The position numbers and the translations under genes are program-made. From Alphaproteobacteria bacterium (GTDB lineage Bacteria > Pseudomonadota > Alphaproteobacteria > JAVJRE01), in NCBI GenBank assembly GCA_040218575.1, contig JAVJRE010000006.1, forward strand, positions 124,001-188,000: a DNA stretch of 64,000 nucleotides, given 5' to 3'. Position 1 is the stretch's first letter; every line of letters begins with the position of its first letter. Below the pieces are notes generated by a model. It ran no database searches. It saw only the letters and a program-made list of their open reading frames with translations, and was not told where the DNA came from. This document shows, piece by piece, positions 10,165 through 19,122 of this stretch.

Positions 10165-10194
10165 GAAGCCGCCGGAGATGACCCCGGCGGCTTC
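10165..10194 (-). other. Perfect stem-loop between pstS and pstC
   Basis: GAAGCCGCCGG (10165-10175) and CCGGCGGCTTC (10184-10194) form an 11-bp perfect stem with an 8-base loop in the 165-base pstS-pstC gap. There is no T-tract on the transcribed strand. A second, imperfect inverted repeat lies at 10233-10263. Stable hairpins behind a binding-protein gene commonly protect the upstream message or cause partial termination, so that the binding protein is made in excess. That role is inferred here. Confidence 0.5.
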
Positions 10195-10263
10195 GCCTCG
10201 TTCACTCTAGCGACGGGTCCTTCGGTATGCCACCGGCAGGCCTGTCGCCGTCAGGCAGGCCGG

Positions 10264-11322
10264 TCAGGGCGCCGCCATCGTCATGCCGTCGAGCACGCTT
10301 GCCTGCACTTTCGCCCGCTGGGCGTCGGGCAGGGGCACCAGCCCGCGCTCGGTCAGATAGCCGCCGGGACCCATGGCCGCCTCGCTCATATACTCCTGGA
10401 TGAAGGCTTCCAGGCCGGGAATGACGCCGCGATGGGCGTTCTTGATGTAGATGAACAGCGGCCGCGAGATGGCGTAGTCGCCGGACGCGATGGTGTCGAA
10501 GCTGGGGGCGACGCCATCGACGCTGATCGGCTGCAGGCGATCAAGATTCTCGAACAGGAAGGAATAGCCGAAGATGCCGTAGGCGGTGGGATCGGATTCC
10601 AGCCGCTGGACAATCAGATTGTCGTTCTCTCCGGCTTCGATGAAGAGACCATCCTGGCGCATGCGCGAGCAGACTTCGGCGTGGCGATCCTTGTCCAGCG
10701 CCTCCACTTCGGAGAAGGCGGTGCAGCCCTCGTCCATCACCAGCTCAACCCAGGCGTCGCGGGTGCCGCTGGTGGGCGGCGGGCCGAGCACCTGAATCTT
10801 GATGTCGGGCAGGGAGGGGTCCACATCGCGCCAGGTCTGGTGCGGATTGGCGACGATCTCGCCATTGACCGGCACTTCCGCCGCCAGGGCCAGCCACAAC
10901 TGCGCCTTGCTGAGGTCGAGCGCCTGGCCGGAGCGGGACACGGCCATGGACAGGCCGTCGAAGCCGATCAGGGCTTCGGAGATGTCGGTCACGCCGTTGG
11001 ACAGGCAGAGCTCATGCTCCGAGCTTTTCATGGCGCGCGACGCGCCGGTGATGTCGGGGTGTTTTTCGCCGATGCCGGCACAGAAGATTTTCATGCCGCC
11101 GCCGGTGCCGGTGGATTCCACCACGGGGGCCGGGAAACTGGTGGTGTTGGCGAATTCCTCGGCGGCCGCCTGGGTATAGGGGAAGACGGTGGAGGAGCCG
11201 ACGATGCTGATCTGGTCGCGGGCGAGTGCCGGGGCGGTGAAGGCGGTGGCGCCCAGTGCGGCGCCGGCCACGGCGCCGGCCACGGCGAGGGTAAGGGCAC
11301 GGAAGGAATGAAGGCGGGTCAT
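10264..11322 (-). CDS. pstS: Phosphate-binding periplasmic protein PstS
   Basis: The substrate-binding protein of the phosphate importer, 352 residues. Residues 1-35 form a Sec signal (MTRLHSFRALTLAVAG, cleavage near ALARD). The mature protein begins ISIVGSSTVFPYTQ, the conserved PstS start whose Ser/Thr residues bind phosphate, followed by ESTGTGGGMKIFC and, later, PPTSGTRDAW, another phosphate-binding loop. It captures phosphate in the periplasm and delivers it to PstC/PstA. It is separated from phoR by 271 bases that carry a candidate Pho box, so it probably has its own PhoB-driven promoter in addition to read-through from phoR. Confidence 0.95.
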   Translation of the reverse strand: MTRLHSFRALTLAVAGAVAGAALGATAFTAPALARDQISIVGSSTVFPYTQAAAEEFANTTSFPAPVVESTGTGGGMKIFCAGIGEKHPDITGASRAMKSSEHELCLSNGVTDISEALIGFDGLSMAVSRSGQALDLSKAQLWLALAAEVPVNGEIVANPHQTWRDVDPSLPDIKIQVLGPPPTSGTRDAWVELVMDEGCTAFSEVEALDKDRHAEVCSRMRQDGLFIEAGENDNLIVQRLESDPTAYGIFGYSFLFENLDRLQPISVDGVAPSFDTIASGDYAISRPLFIYIKNAHRGVIPGLEAFIQEYMSEAAMGPGGYLTERGLVPLPDAQRAKVQASVLDGMTMAAP

Positions 11323-11419
11323 GGACGAATCCCTGTTGTTGGTCGGCAGGCGGTTGTGCCGCCGGATCGCTTCCAGAGGCTTGCGGCGTCCGGCGGTGTG
11401 GCCGGTCTAAGCCCGCTCC

Positions 11420-11437
11420 GTGACTCTTATGTGAAAT
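11420..11437 (-). promoter_or_regulatory. Candidate Pho box upstream of pstS
   Basis: On the minus strand the sequence reads ATTTCAC-ATAA-GAGTCAC: two 7-base direct repeats with a 4-base A/T spacer, the exact 11-bp periodicity of PhoB sites. Each half matches 5 of 7 positions of the CTGTCAY consensus. It lies about 98 bases before the pstS start codon, and a weak -10-like TAGACC follows about 10 bases downstream. The window's phoB/phoR genes supply the cognate regulators. Confidence 0.55.
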
Positions 11438-11593
11438 AATTGCCGGATTCCGCTATCGCGATGAAAACAGACGACCATGGGCGGTTTGCCGGTAGCGGAG
11501 AAAACCGGATTGCGGCCGCCGCAACCGGACGCTGAGGCCTGGTCAGGGGGGCAGGCAGCAGGGGCTCTGGCGGTCCGGGCCGCAGTACGAGGT

Positions 11594-13201
11594 TCAGTTC
11601 GACGCCGCCGCGCCGGCGGCCCGGCCGAGCGCCGGCGCCACCGGCAGGGCCACCGTGACGGTGGTGCCCTGGCCCGGCCGGCTGTCGATGGTGAGCCGTC
11701 CCTGGTGGCGGTTGGCGATGTGCTTGACGATGGCCAGGCCGAGGCCGGTGCCGCCCAGCGAACGCGAGCGCGCCGTGTCCACCCGGTAGAAGCGTTCGGT
11801 CAGGCGCGGCACCTGCTCCGGCGCGATGCCGTCGCCCGAATCCTGCACGTGCAGGCGGTTGAAGCCAAGCGGCGGGTCGTCCGGCCGCGGCCCCTCCAGG
11901 CGGATACACACCGGCGTGCCGGGCCGGCCATACTTGATCGCATTGTCTACCAGGTTGGTCAGCACCTGGGCGATCTCGTGCTCGTCGCCGAGGGTCGGCG
12001 GCAGCGCGTCGGGAGACTCGACGGTGATCACCATGTCGCGGCCGCGCGCCTTCATCTCCAGGCCGCCCGCCACCTGACGCGCGGTGGCCCGAAGGTCGAG
12101 GCGACCGGTGGGCGGCGAGTGTTCGTGCATCTCGATGCGCGACAGGGACAACAGGTCGTCCACCAGACGGGTCATGCGGCTGGTCTGGTCGGCCATCAAT
12201 CCCAGAAAGCGCATCCGCGCCTTGTCGTCGTTGCGCGCCGGTCCGCGCAGGGTCTCGACGAACCCGGCGAGGCTGGCCAGCGGTGTGCGCAGCTCGTGAC
12301 TGACATTGGCGACGAAGTCGGCGCGCATGGCGTCCATGCGTTCGGCCGCGGTGGTGTCGTGAAGCGCCAGTATGGCGCTGGCGCCGTCGGGCGAGTCACT
12401 GGTCAGCGGCACAACCGCGACGGTGAAGATGCGCTCCGTCGGCACCGGCACGGTGAAACGGACCTGGCTGGCGATGCGGTCGGTCAGGGCGTCGTGGGCC
12501 GCGTCGAGCACCTGGGGATTACGCAGGAAGGCGGCGAGGCGGCCCGAGGAATCGCCACCGAACAGACGGCGCGCCGCGGTGTTGGCGCCGACTACGCCAA
12601 GCTCTGCGTTGAGCAGGATGAGCGGGTCCGGCAGGGCGTCGAACACCGCCTTGCCGGCCTGGGTCAGGCCCGGCCGCCGGCTGTCGGCGGCGATCATGTC
12701 GCGGTGCAGACGGTGGATGCGACGGGCCAGGCGGTCGCTCCACCGGCTGCCGGTCGGGGGCGGCGGCGGTATGACAGCGGCCTGGCGGTCGGCCGGCGCG
12801 CGGGCGACGGCGGCCAGGGCGTCGAGCCAGGTCAGCAGGCGGGCCCGACCGCGGCCGAGCCACAGGGCGAAGAGCGTAGCGGCGATGGCCAGGCCAAGGA
12901 CCGCGGGGCCAAGCTGGGCGGGCCGGAGGGCGCCGGTCAGGGCCAGGGCGACCAGGCCCAGCAGGCCAGCAGTGGCCACCGCAAGCGCCGGCGGCAGGCC
13001 CAGCCGCCAGGCGAGACGCAGGGCGGCAAGCGGCGTCCTGACCGCCGGCCCGACCACTGGCTCCGGCCGCGCGCCGGCGCCGGGTGGCGCTTTGCGGGAC
13101 GTGGCCGGGCCGGGCGTGGCCGGACCGGAAGAAACCGGGTCCGCTGCCGCTGATGACGTCGGGTGACGGGGGCTCGGGTCGGCGGCGGCGGGTGGACTCA
13201 T
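11594..13201 (-). CDS. phoR: Phosphate regulon sensor histidine kinase PhoR
   Basis: A 535-residue membrane histidine kinase, longer than E. coli PhoR (431). A Pro/Ala-rich N-terminal tail of about 60 residues precedes two closely spaced membrane helices (roughly 62-85 and 95-113) with almost no periplasmic loop, as in PhoR proteins that sense the Pst transporter rather than a ligand. A PAS-like region follows (ALPDPLILLNAELGVVGAN). The H-box FVANVSHELRTPLASLAGF places the phospho-accepting His at 302; N-box NLVDNAIKYG and G-boxes DSGDGI and GGTGLGLAIV complete the ATPase domain. Its ATG overlaps the stop of maeB (ATGA). Confidence 0.95.
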   Translation of the reverse strand: MSPPAAADPSPRHPTSSAAADPVSSGPATPGPATSRKAPPGAGARPEPVVGPAVRTPLAALRLAWRLGLPPALAVATAGLLGLVALALTGALRPAQLGPAVLGLAIAATLFALWLGRGRARLLTWLDALAAVARAPADRQAAVIPPPPPTGSRWSDRLARRIHRLHRDMIAADSRRPGLTQAGKAVFDALPDPLILLNAELGVVGANTAARRLFGGDSSGRLAAFLRNPQVLDAAHDALTDRIASQVRFTVPVPTERIFTVAVVPLTSDSPDGASAILALHDTTAAERMDAMRADFVANVSHELRTPLASLAGFVETLRGPARNDDKARMRFLGLMADQTSRMTRLVDDLLSLSRIEMHEHSPPTGRLDLRATARQVAGGLEMKARGRDMVITVESPDALPPTLGDEHEIAQVLTNLVDNAIKYGRPGTPVCIRLEGPRPDDPPLGFNRLHVQDSGDGIAPEQVPRLTERFYRVDTARSRSLGGTGLGLAIVKHIANRHQGRLTIDSRPGQGTTVTVALPVAPALGRAAGAAASN

Positions 13202-15612
13202 GGGGCCGGCGGCATGTCGGCTACCGCCGCTTCGTGCGCGGCCAGCGCGGCGCCGTTCACCAGATCGGTGACGCTGGCCCCCATATTGACGATCTGCACT
13301 GGCCGCGACAGGCCATCGAGGACCGGACCGATGACACTGGCCGCGCCCAGGGCGGGCACCATCTTGGTGGCGATATTGGCGGCATGAACGCCGGGCATGA
13401 TCAGCACATTGGCGGCGTCAGTCAGGCGGCAGAAGGGATAGAGCTCACGCATCAGGCGGGCGTCCAGCGCGATGTCGGCGCCCATCTCTCCGTCGAACTC
13501 AAAGTCGGGCCGGCGCGCCTCCAGCGCGCGCACCGCGTCGCGCACCCGGCGCGTGATGACCCGCTCCTGATTGCCGAAATTGGCCGCCGACAGCAATGCC
13601 ACGCGGGGCTCCTGGCCGAAGGCGCGGACCCGGGCGGCGGTCTGGATGGCGATGTCGGCGATTTCCTCGGCCGACGGCAATTCATGCACGTTGGTGTCGG
13701 CGACAAAGACGGTACGGCCGCGCGCCACCAGGATCGACATGGACAGCGCCCGATGGCCGGGCTTTGGCGCGATAACCCGCGCCACCGCGTCGTAGCAGAC
13801 GAGAAAGCCACGGGTCAGTCCGGTGACCATGGCGTCCGCATGACCGGCCTGGACCATGGCGGCGGCGAACACGTTGCGGTCGTGGTTCACCAGCCGGCGG
13901 GCGTCGCGCAGCATGACGCCATCGCGCTGGCCGCGGGCATAGAGATCGGCGATATAGGATTCGTTGTGCTCTGACAGGCGGGCATTGACCACCTCGATGT
14001 CGCCGGCCTGATCCAGCCCGGCGTCGGCGATTGCGGCGGCGACGCGGTCGGCCCGCCCCAGCAGGACGGGCACACCGTAGCCCGCCTCGCGAAAGGCGAT
14101 GGCCGCGCGGATCGAGCGCTCTTCCTCGCCCTCGGCGAAGACGACGCGACGCGGCCGCCGGCGCACGGTCTCATAGATCGAGCGGAAGGCGGCGATGGTG
14201 GGATCGAGACGGCTGGCCAGCTGACGGCGATAGAGGGTCATATCGTCCAGCGGTTTGCGGGCGACGCCGGACTCCATGGCGGCCCTGGCGACGGCCGGCG
14301 GCACGGCGGTCATCAGCCGCGGATCGAACGGGGTGGGCACCAGATAGCCGGGGCCATAGCGCAGGTCGTCACGGCCGTAGGCGCGGTCCACCTCATCGGG
14401 CACGTCCTGGCGGGCGAGGGCGGCCAGGGCCTCCGCGGCGGCGATCTTCATGGCGTCATTGATGGTCCGGGCGCGCACATCGAGAGCGCCACGGAAGATG
14501 TAGGGAAAGCCGAGGACGTTGTTGATCTGGTTGGGATAATCGGAGCGACCGGTGGCGACGATGGCGCCCGGGCGCACGGCGCGGGCATCATCGGGGCGGA
14601 TTTCCGGATCGGGGTTGGCCAGGGCAAAGATGATCGGCCGCTCGGCCATGCGGGCGACCATCTCGCGACTGACCGCATCCTTGACCGACAGGCCGATGAA
14701 GATGTCCGCGCCGTCCAGCGCATCGGCCAGGGTGCGGGCGTTGGTGTCCACCGCAAAGGCTTCTTTCCAGCGGTTCATCCGCTCGCTGCGGCCCTTGTAA
14801 ATGACGCCGGCGGAATCGCACATGATGGTGTGGTCGGGCCTGACCCCCATGGCGTGCAGCAGGTTCATGGAAGCGATGGCCGCGGCCCCGGCGCCGTTGA
14901 CGACGATGCGGCAGTCGCCGATTTTGCGATCGGTCAGGTCGGTGGCGTTGATCAGGCCGGCGGCGATGATGATGGCGGTGCCGTGCTGATCGTCATGAAA
15001 GACCGGAATGTCCATCACCTCGCGCAGCTTGTCCTCAATGAGAAAGCAGGCCGGGGCGGCGATGTCTTCGAGATTGATGCCGGCGAAGGTAGGCCCCAGA
15101 TAGCGCACCGCGGCGACGAATTCGTCCACGTCTTCCGTGGCCAGTTCCAGATCAATGGCATCCACGTCGGCGAAACGCTTGAACAGCACCGCCTTGCCTT
15201 CCATCACCGGCTTCGACGCCAGGGCGCCCAGATTGCCGAGACCGAGCACGGCCGTACCGTTGGAGATGACCGCCACCATGTTGCCGCGGGCGGTATAGTC
15301 GTAGGCAGTGGCCGGATCATCGCGGATGGCGAGGCAGGGCCAGGCGACACCCGGCGAATAGGCCAGCGACAGATCCTGTTGGGTGGTCAGCGGCTTGGTG
15401 GGGGCGATTTCCAGCTTGCCGGGCCGGCCGGCCACATGAAAGGCCAGAGCCTCGGCGCGGCCGGCGGCGCCGTCGCCGACGGAGGGCGCAGACGCCTGTG
15501 GGGCCGCCTGCGGGGCGGCCGGCTTCGCCGCCGATGCGGCTGCGGGCTTGCGGCGGCGCCCTGTCCCGGCGCCGGCTTTGGCGCTGCTGCCGGCGGTTTT
15601 ACCCCTGGCCAT
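13198..15612 (-). CDS. maeB: NADP-dependent malic enzyme with phosphotransacetylase-like domain
   Basis: Converts malate to pyruvate with NAD(P)H formation. The 804-residue product has an Ala/Lys-rich leader of about 65 residues, the malic enzyme domain (YSPGVAWPC near residue 85, [16 protein letters not shown] with metal/substrate residues, INGAGAAA-type nucleotide loop as [10 protein letters not shown]) and a C-terminal phosphotransacetylase-like domain (from about residue 470, [17 protein letters not shown]) that in this family is regulatory and not catalytic. The ATG at 15612 is preceded by ACGGAG with good spacing; the frame stays open a further 107 codons upstream but without family similarity. 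Its last bases overlap phoR, tying a central-carbon enzyme to the phosphate locus. Confidence 0.93.
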   Translation of the reverse strand: MARGKTAGSSAKAGAGTGRRRKPAAASAAKPAAPQAAPQASAPSVGDGAAGRAEALAFHVAGRPGKLEIAPTKPLTTQQDLSLAYSPGVAWPCLAIRDDPATAYDYTARGNMVAVISNGTAVLGLGNLGALASKPVMEGKAVLFKRFADVDAIDLELATEDVDEFVAAVRYLGPTFAGINLEDIAAPACFLIEDKLREVMDIPVFHDDQHGTAIIIAAGLINATDLTDRKIGDCRIVVNGAGAAAIASMNLLHAMGVRPDHTIMCDSAGVIYKGRSERMNRWKEAFAVDTNARTLADALDGADIFIGLSVKDAVSREMVARMAERPIIFALANPDPEIRPDDARAVRPGAIVATGRSDYPNQINNVLGFPYIFRGALDVRARTINDAMKIAAAEALAALARQDVPDEVDRAYGRDDLRYGPGYLVPTPFDPRLMTAVPPAVARAAMESGVARKPLDDMTLYRRQLASRLDPTIAAFRSIYETVRRRPRRVVFAEGEEERSIRAAIAFREAGYGVPVLLGRADRVAAAIADAGLDQAGDIEVVNARLSEHNESYIADLYARGQRDGVMLRDARRLVNHDRNVFAAAMVQAGHADAMVTGLTRGFLVCYDAVARVIAPKPGHRALSMSILVARGRTVFVADTNVHELPSAEEIADIAIQTAARVRAFGQEPRVALLSAANFGNQERVITRRVRDAVRALEARRPDFEFDGEMGADIALDARLMRELYPFCRLTDAANVLIMPGVHAANIATKMVPALGAASVIGPVLDGLSRPVQIVNMGASVTDLVNGAALAAHEAAVADMPPAP

Positions 15613-15833
15613 GATCTTCTCCGTCCTGGGCCAGGCGGCACGGCGCCCGGCTGATTCATAGTGCCATCGCCGGCAGGCCGGCGGAAAGCGCCGTTTCGGG
15701 CGCTCGCGACGGTGGGCCGGGCTGGTCGTTCGCCCTGCCGCCCCGGGCGGCCCCCGCGCGGGCGGCGACAATGCCGGCAACGGGACCAGGGGGTGGCACC
15801 GCCACGCCATCGCCAGCATGCTAGATTCAACCC

Positions 15834-18800
15834 ATGACAGGACCATTAAGGCCGGCCCGACAGGCCCGACAGAAAGGGCGACAGAGCCCGGCGGACGATA
15901 GCGCCCCAGCTGCGGCGGCCGGCGCCACGCCAATGATGGCGCAGTATCTGGCGATCAAGGCGCAGGCGCCGGACTGCCTGCTGTTCTATCGCATGGGCGA
16001 TTTCTATGAGCTGTTCTTCGCGGATGCGGAGCAGGCCGCCGCCGCGCTGGACATTGCGCTGACCAAACGCGGCAAGCACGACGGCCAGGACGTGGCCATG
16101 TGCGGGGTCCCGGTCCACGCGGCGGAGGTCTATTTGCAGCGGTTGATCGCCGCCGGCTTCCGTGTCGCCGTGGCCGAGCAGATGGAGGACCCGGCCGCCG
16201 CCCGGCGGCGGGGCGGCAAGGCGGTGGTGGCGCGCGACATCGTGCGGCTGGTGACCCCCGGCACACTCACCGAGGACAGCCTGCTGGATGCCCGTCGCCA
16301 TAACTATCTGGCGGCACTGGCGGAGGCCGGCGGGACGCTGGGGCTGGCCTGGCTCGATATCTCCACCGGTGCGGTGGCGGCGGGACCGGTGACGGCACCC
16401 GGTCTGGCGGCGCGGCTGGCGGCGCTGACCCCGGGCGAGGTGCTGCTTGGCGAGCGTCTGGCCGGCCGTGGTGATATTGCCGCCGCGCTGGCTGAGGGGC
16501 TTGGTGGCGGATTGGGCGATGGGCAGGGCGCGGGTGCGGGCGGGGGTGCGCGCGACCGGCTGACCGTTCTGGCCGAGGCCCGTTTCGACAGCCACGGCGC
16601 GCAGCGTCGGCTGGCTGAGCACTACCAGGTAGTGACACTCGACGGCTTCGGTGCCTTCAGCCGGGCCGAGACCGCGGCGCTGCGGGCCCTGCTGGACTAT
16701 GTGGCACTGACGCAGAAAGGGGCGATTCCCAAGCTCTTGCCACCGCAGCGGGTGGTGCCAGGCGCGCATATGGAGATCGATCCGCAAAGCCGCCGTAACC
16801 TGGAACTGAGCCAGACTCAGACCGGACATACCAGCACTACCGGAAGCAGTACCCGGTCACCGACCACCTTGCTGGCGGTGATGGACGGCACGGTCACGGC
16901 GGCCGGTGGCCGTCTGTTGGCCGAGCGGTTGAGCGCTCCTTTGACCGACCGTCGGCAGATCGGGCAGCGGCTTGATCAGGTGGCGGCCCTGGCCGGCGAC
17001 AGCCGTCTTATGGAGGCGCTGCGGGCCGACCTGCGGGCGGCGCCGGACATTGCCCGGGCGCTGGCCCGCCTCGGTGTCGGGCGTGGCGGTCCGCGCGATC
17101 TGGCGGCGGTGCGCGACGGCCTGGCCGCCGCCGCCGGCGTACGCAGCCGTTTGCTGGACGCAGAGCCGGCAGAGTCTGCGGAGTGCGGGGAGCCGGCAGT
17201 GGCCGGTCCGGCGGATGGACCGGGCGCGGACGGACCCGGCGTGGACGAACGGGGCAGGGGGCGGGAGGCGCTGGCGGTGGACGCCCGGCGGCTGCACCCG
17301 CTGTCCGACCTGGCCGGCCGGCTGCAGGCGGCGCTGAACGCGGAGGCGCCGGCCGTGGCCCGCGATGGCGGCTTCATCCGGGCCGGCTTCGACCCGGCGC
17401 TGGACGCCCAGCGCGAGCTGCGCGACGAGAGCCGCCGGCTGATGGCGCGGCTGGAGGCCCGCTATCGCCAGGTGACCGGCGTGGCCAGCCTCAAGGTGCG
17501 GCACAACGCGGTGCTTGGCTATTATGTGGAGGCGACGCCGGCCACGGCCGATCAGGTGGCGGCAACGCTGCAGGCGGGTGACGCCGGGCCTGACCAGCAT
17601 GGCACCGACGCGCCGCTGTTTGCGGCCGGCGGCGACGGCGGGCGGGATCTCTCGCAGCCGGCAAACAGACAGGACGGCGGGGACAGCGCCGGCCATAAGC
17701 TGTTTCGCCATCGCCAGACCCTGGCCAGCGCGGTGCGCTTTACCACCGTGGAACTGGCCGGGCTGGAAGAGCGCATCCTCAAAGCCGCCGACCGCGCCCT
17801 GGCCCTGGAGCTGGAGTGGTTTCAGCGCCTCGCCGGGGATGTGGCGGCGGCGGCCGTCGCCCTGCTGGAGACCGCCGCCGCCCTGGCCGCCCTGGACGTG
17901 GCGCAGGGTCTGGCCTGGCAGGCGCGCGCCGCCGGCTGGCGGCGACCGCTGCTTTATGACGACACCCGCTTTCGCATTACCGGCGGCCGTCACCCGGTGG
18001 TGGAAGCGGCGCTGGCCCGTGACGGCGCCGCCGCCGGCGGCGTCGCGGCGCAACGCTTTCAACCCAATGACTGCGACCTGTCCGGCGCGGGCGAGGGGCA
18101 GGGCGAGGGGGCCCGCGACGGGCGGCTGTGGTTGCTGACCGGTCCCAACATGGCGGGCAAGAGCACCTTCCTGCGGCAGAACGCCCTGATCGCCATCATG
18201 GCCCAGAGCGGCAGCTTCGTGCCGGCGGAACGGGCGGAGATCGGCATTGTGGACCGGCTGTTCAGCCGGGTCGGGGCGGCGGACGATCTGGCCCGCGGCC
18301 GTTCCACCTTCATGGTGGAGATGGTGGAGACGGCGGCCATCCTCAATCAGGCGGGCGCGCGCGCGCTGGTCATTCTGGACGAGATCGGCCGGGGCACCGC
18401 CACCTTCGACGGGCTGGCCATCGCCTGGGCCTGTCTGGAGCATTTGCATGAGACCAACCGCTGCCGTGGCCTGTTTGCCACCCACTATCACGAGCTGACG
18501 GCGCTGGCTGAGCGGCTGGACCGCCTGTCGTGCCACACCATGCGGGTGCGCGACTGGCAGGGCGAGGTGGTCTTCCTGCATGAGGTGGCGCCCGGCGTGG
18601 CGGCCGGCTCTTACGGCATTCACGTGGCGCGGCTGGCCGGCCTGCCGGCGAGTGCGGTGAGGCGGGCGCAGGAGGTGCTGGCCAGGCTGGAGGCGGGCGA
18701 GGCGACGGGCGCGGCGGCGCATCTGGCCGGTGCCCTGCCTCTGTTCCAGGCGGCCCGGTCGGCGCCACCGGTCAGTCAGGCGCCGCCGGCCGATCCGGCG

Positions 18801-18986
18801 GCGATCCGCCTGCGCCAGGCGGTAGCGGGGCTTAAGCCGGACGCCCTGTCGCCGCGGCAGGCGCTGGACGCGCTCTATGGCCTCAGGTCCCTGCTGGAGG
18901 GCGATGCGGCGGGCGGCGCGGCGGGTGAGGCGGAAGGGGAGGGCGACACGAACCGGAGCGGCGCGGGCGAGAGGGATGGGGCGTGA
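15834..18986 (+). CDS. mutS: DNA mismatch repair protein MutS
   Basis: Recognises mismatches and small loops after replication. The mismatch-wedge motif is in [16 protein letters not shown] (about residues 50-65); the ATPase has Walker [10 protein letters not shown] at about 770-778, Walker [16 protein letters not shown], and [10 protein letters not shown]. At 1050 residues it is much longer than E. coli MutS (853). The excess lies in low-complexity Gly/Ala/Asp-rich insertions, near residues 222-243, 440-480 and 580-625, plus a C-terminal Gly/Glu-rich tail. Core motifs are intact, so the protein should be active. It is divergent from maeB, with 221 bases between the starts. Confidence 0.97.
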   Translation: MTGPLRPARQARQKGRQSPADDSAPAAAAGATPMMAQYLAIKAQAPDCLLFYRMGDFYELFFADAEQAAAALDIALTKRGKHDGQDVAMCGVPVHAAEVYLQRLIAAGFRVAVAEQMEDPAAARRRGGKAVVARDIVRLVTPGTLTEDSLLDARRHNYLAALAEAGGTLGLAWLDISTGAVAAGPVTAPGLAARLAALTPGEVLLGERLAGRGDIAAALAEGLGGGLGDGQGAGAGGGARDRLTVLAEARFDSHGAQRRLAEHYQVVTLDGFGAFSRAETAALRALLDYVALTQKGAIPKLLPPQRVVPGAHMEIDPQSRRNLELSQTQTGHTSTTGSSTRSPTTLLAVMDGTVTAAGGRLLAERLSAPLTDRRQIGQRLDQVAALAGDSRLMEALRADLRAAPDIARALARLGVGRGGPRDLAAVRDGLAAAAGVRSRLLDAEPAESAECGEPAVAGPADGPGADGPGVDERGRGREALAVDARRLHPLSDLAGRLQAALNAEAPAVARDGGFIRAGFDPALDAQRELRDESRRLMARLEARYRQVTGVASLKVRHNAVLGYYVEATPATADQVAATLQAGDAGPDQHGTDAPLFAAGGDGGRDLSQPANRQDGGDSAGHKLFRHRQTLASAVRFTTVELAGLEERILKAADRALALELEWFQRLAGDVAAAAVALLETAAALAALDVAQGLAWQARAAGWRRPLLYDDTRFRITGGRHPVVEAALARDGAAAGGVAAQRFQPNDCDLSGAGEGQGEGARDGRLWLLTGPNMAGKSTFLRQNALIAIMAQSGSFVPAERAEIGIVDRLFSRVGAADDLARGRSTFMVEMVETAAILNQAGARALVILDEIGRGTATFDGLAIAWACLEHLHETNRCRGLFATHYHELTALAERLDRLSCHTMRVRDWQGEVVFLHEVAPGVAAGSYGIHVARLAGLPASAVRRAQEVLARLEAGEATGAAAHLAGALPLFQAARSAPPVSQAPPADPAAIRLRQAVAGLKPDALSPRQALDALYGLRSLLEGDAAGGAAGEAEGEGDTNRSGAGERDGA

Positions 18987-19122
18987 TGGGCGTCGGCGAC
19001 TGCGGGCCCGCCCGTTGGCGGCCATGCAGGAAGTGTCATACGGCTTGCGGGTACCTGTGGCACAATGAGGGGCGGTCACCGGCAGGGTGGCCGGGTGACC
19101 CGCAACCGCCGCAGGCAGGAGC

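Noticed and set aside
4971-15612. The maeB-pho-pst block as a horizontally acquired island
   Set aside because: GC content and codon use look like the surroundings, no mobility genes or flanking repeats occur, and the pst-pho order is ancestral in alphaproteobacteria.
15613-15933. A longer MaeB start adding 107 residues
   Set aside because: The extra part is Arg/Pro/Trp-rich shadow sequence overlapping the 5' end of mutS, while the ATG at 15612 has a good ribosome site.
16500-17700. An intein or inserted element inside mutS
   Set aside because: The inserts are low-complexity, in frame, of different sizes, and lack splice-junction or homing-endonuclease motifs.
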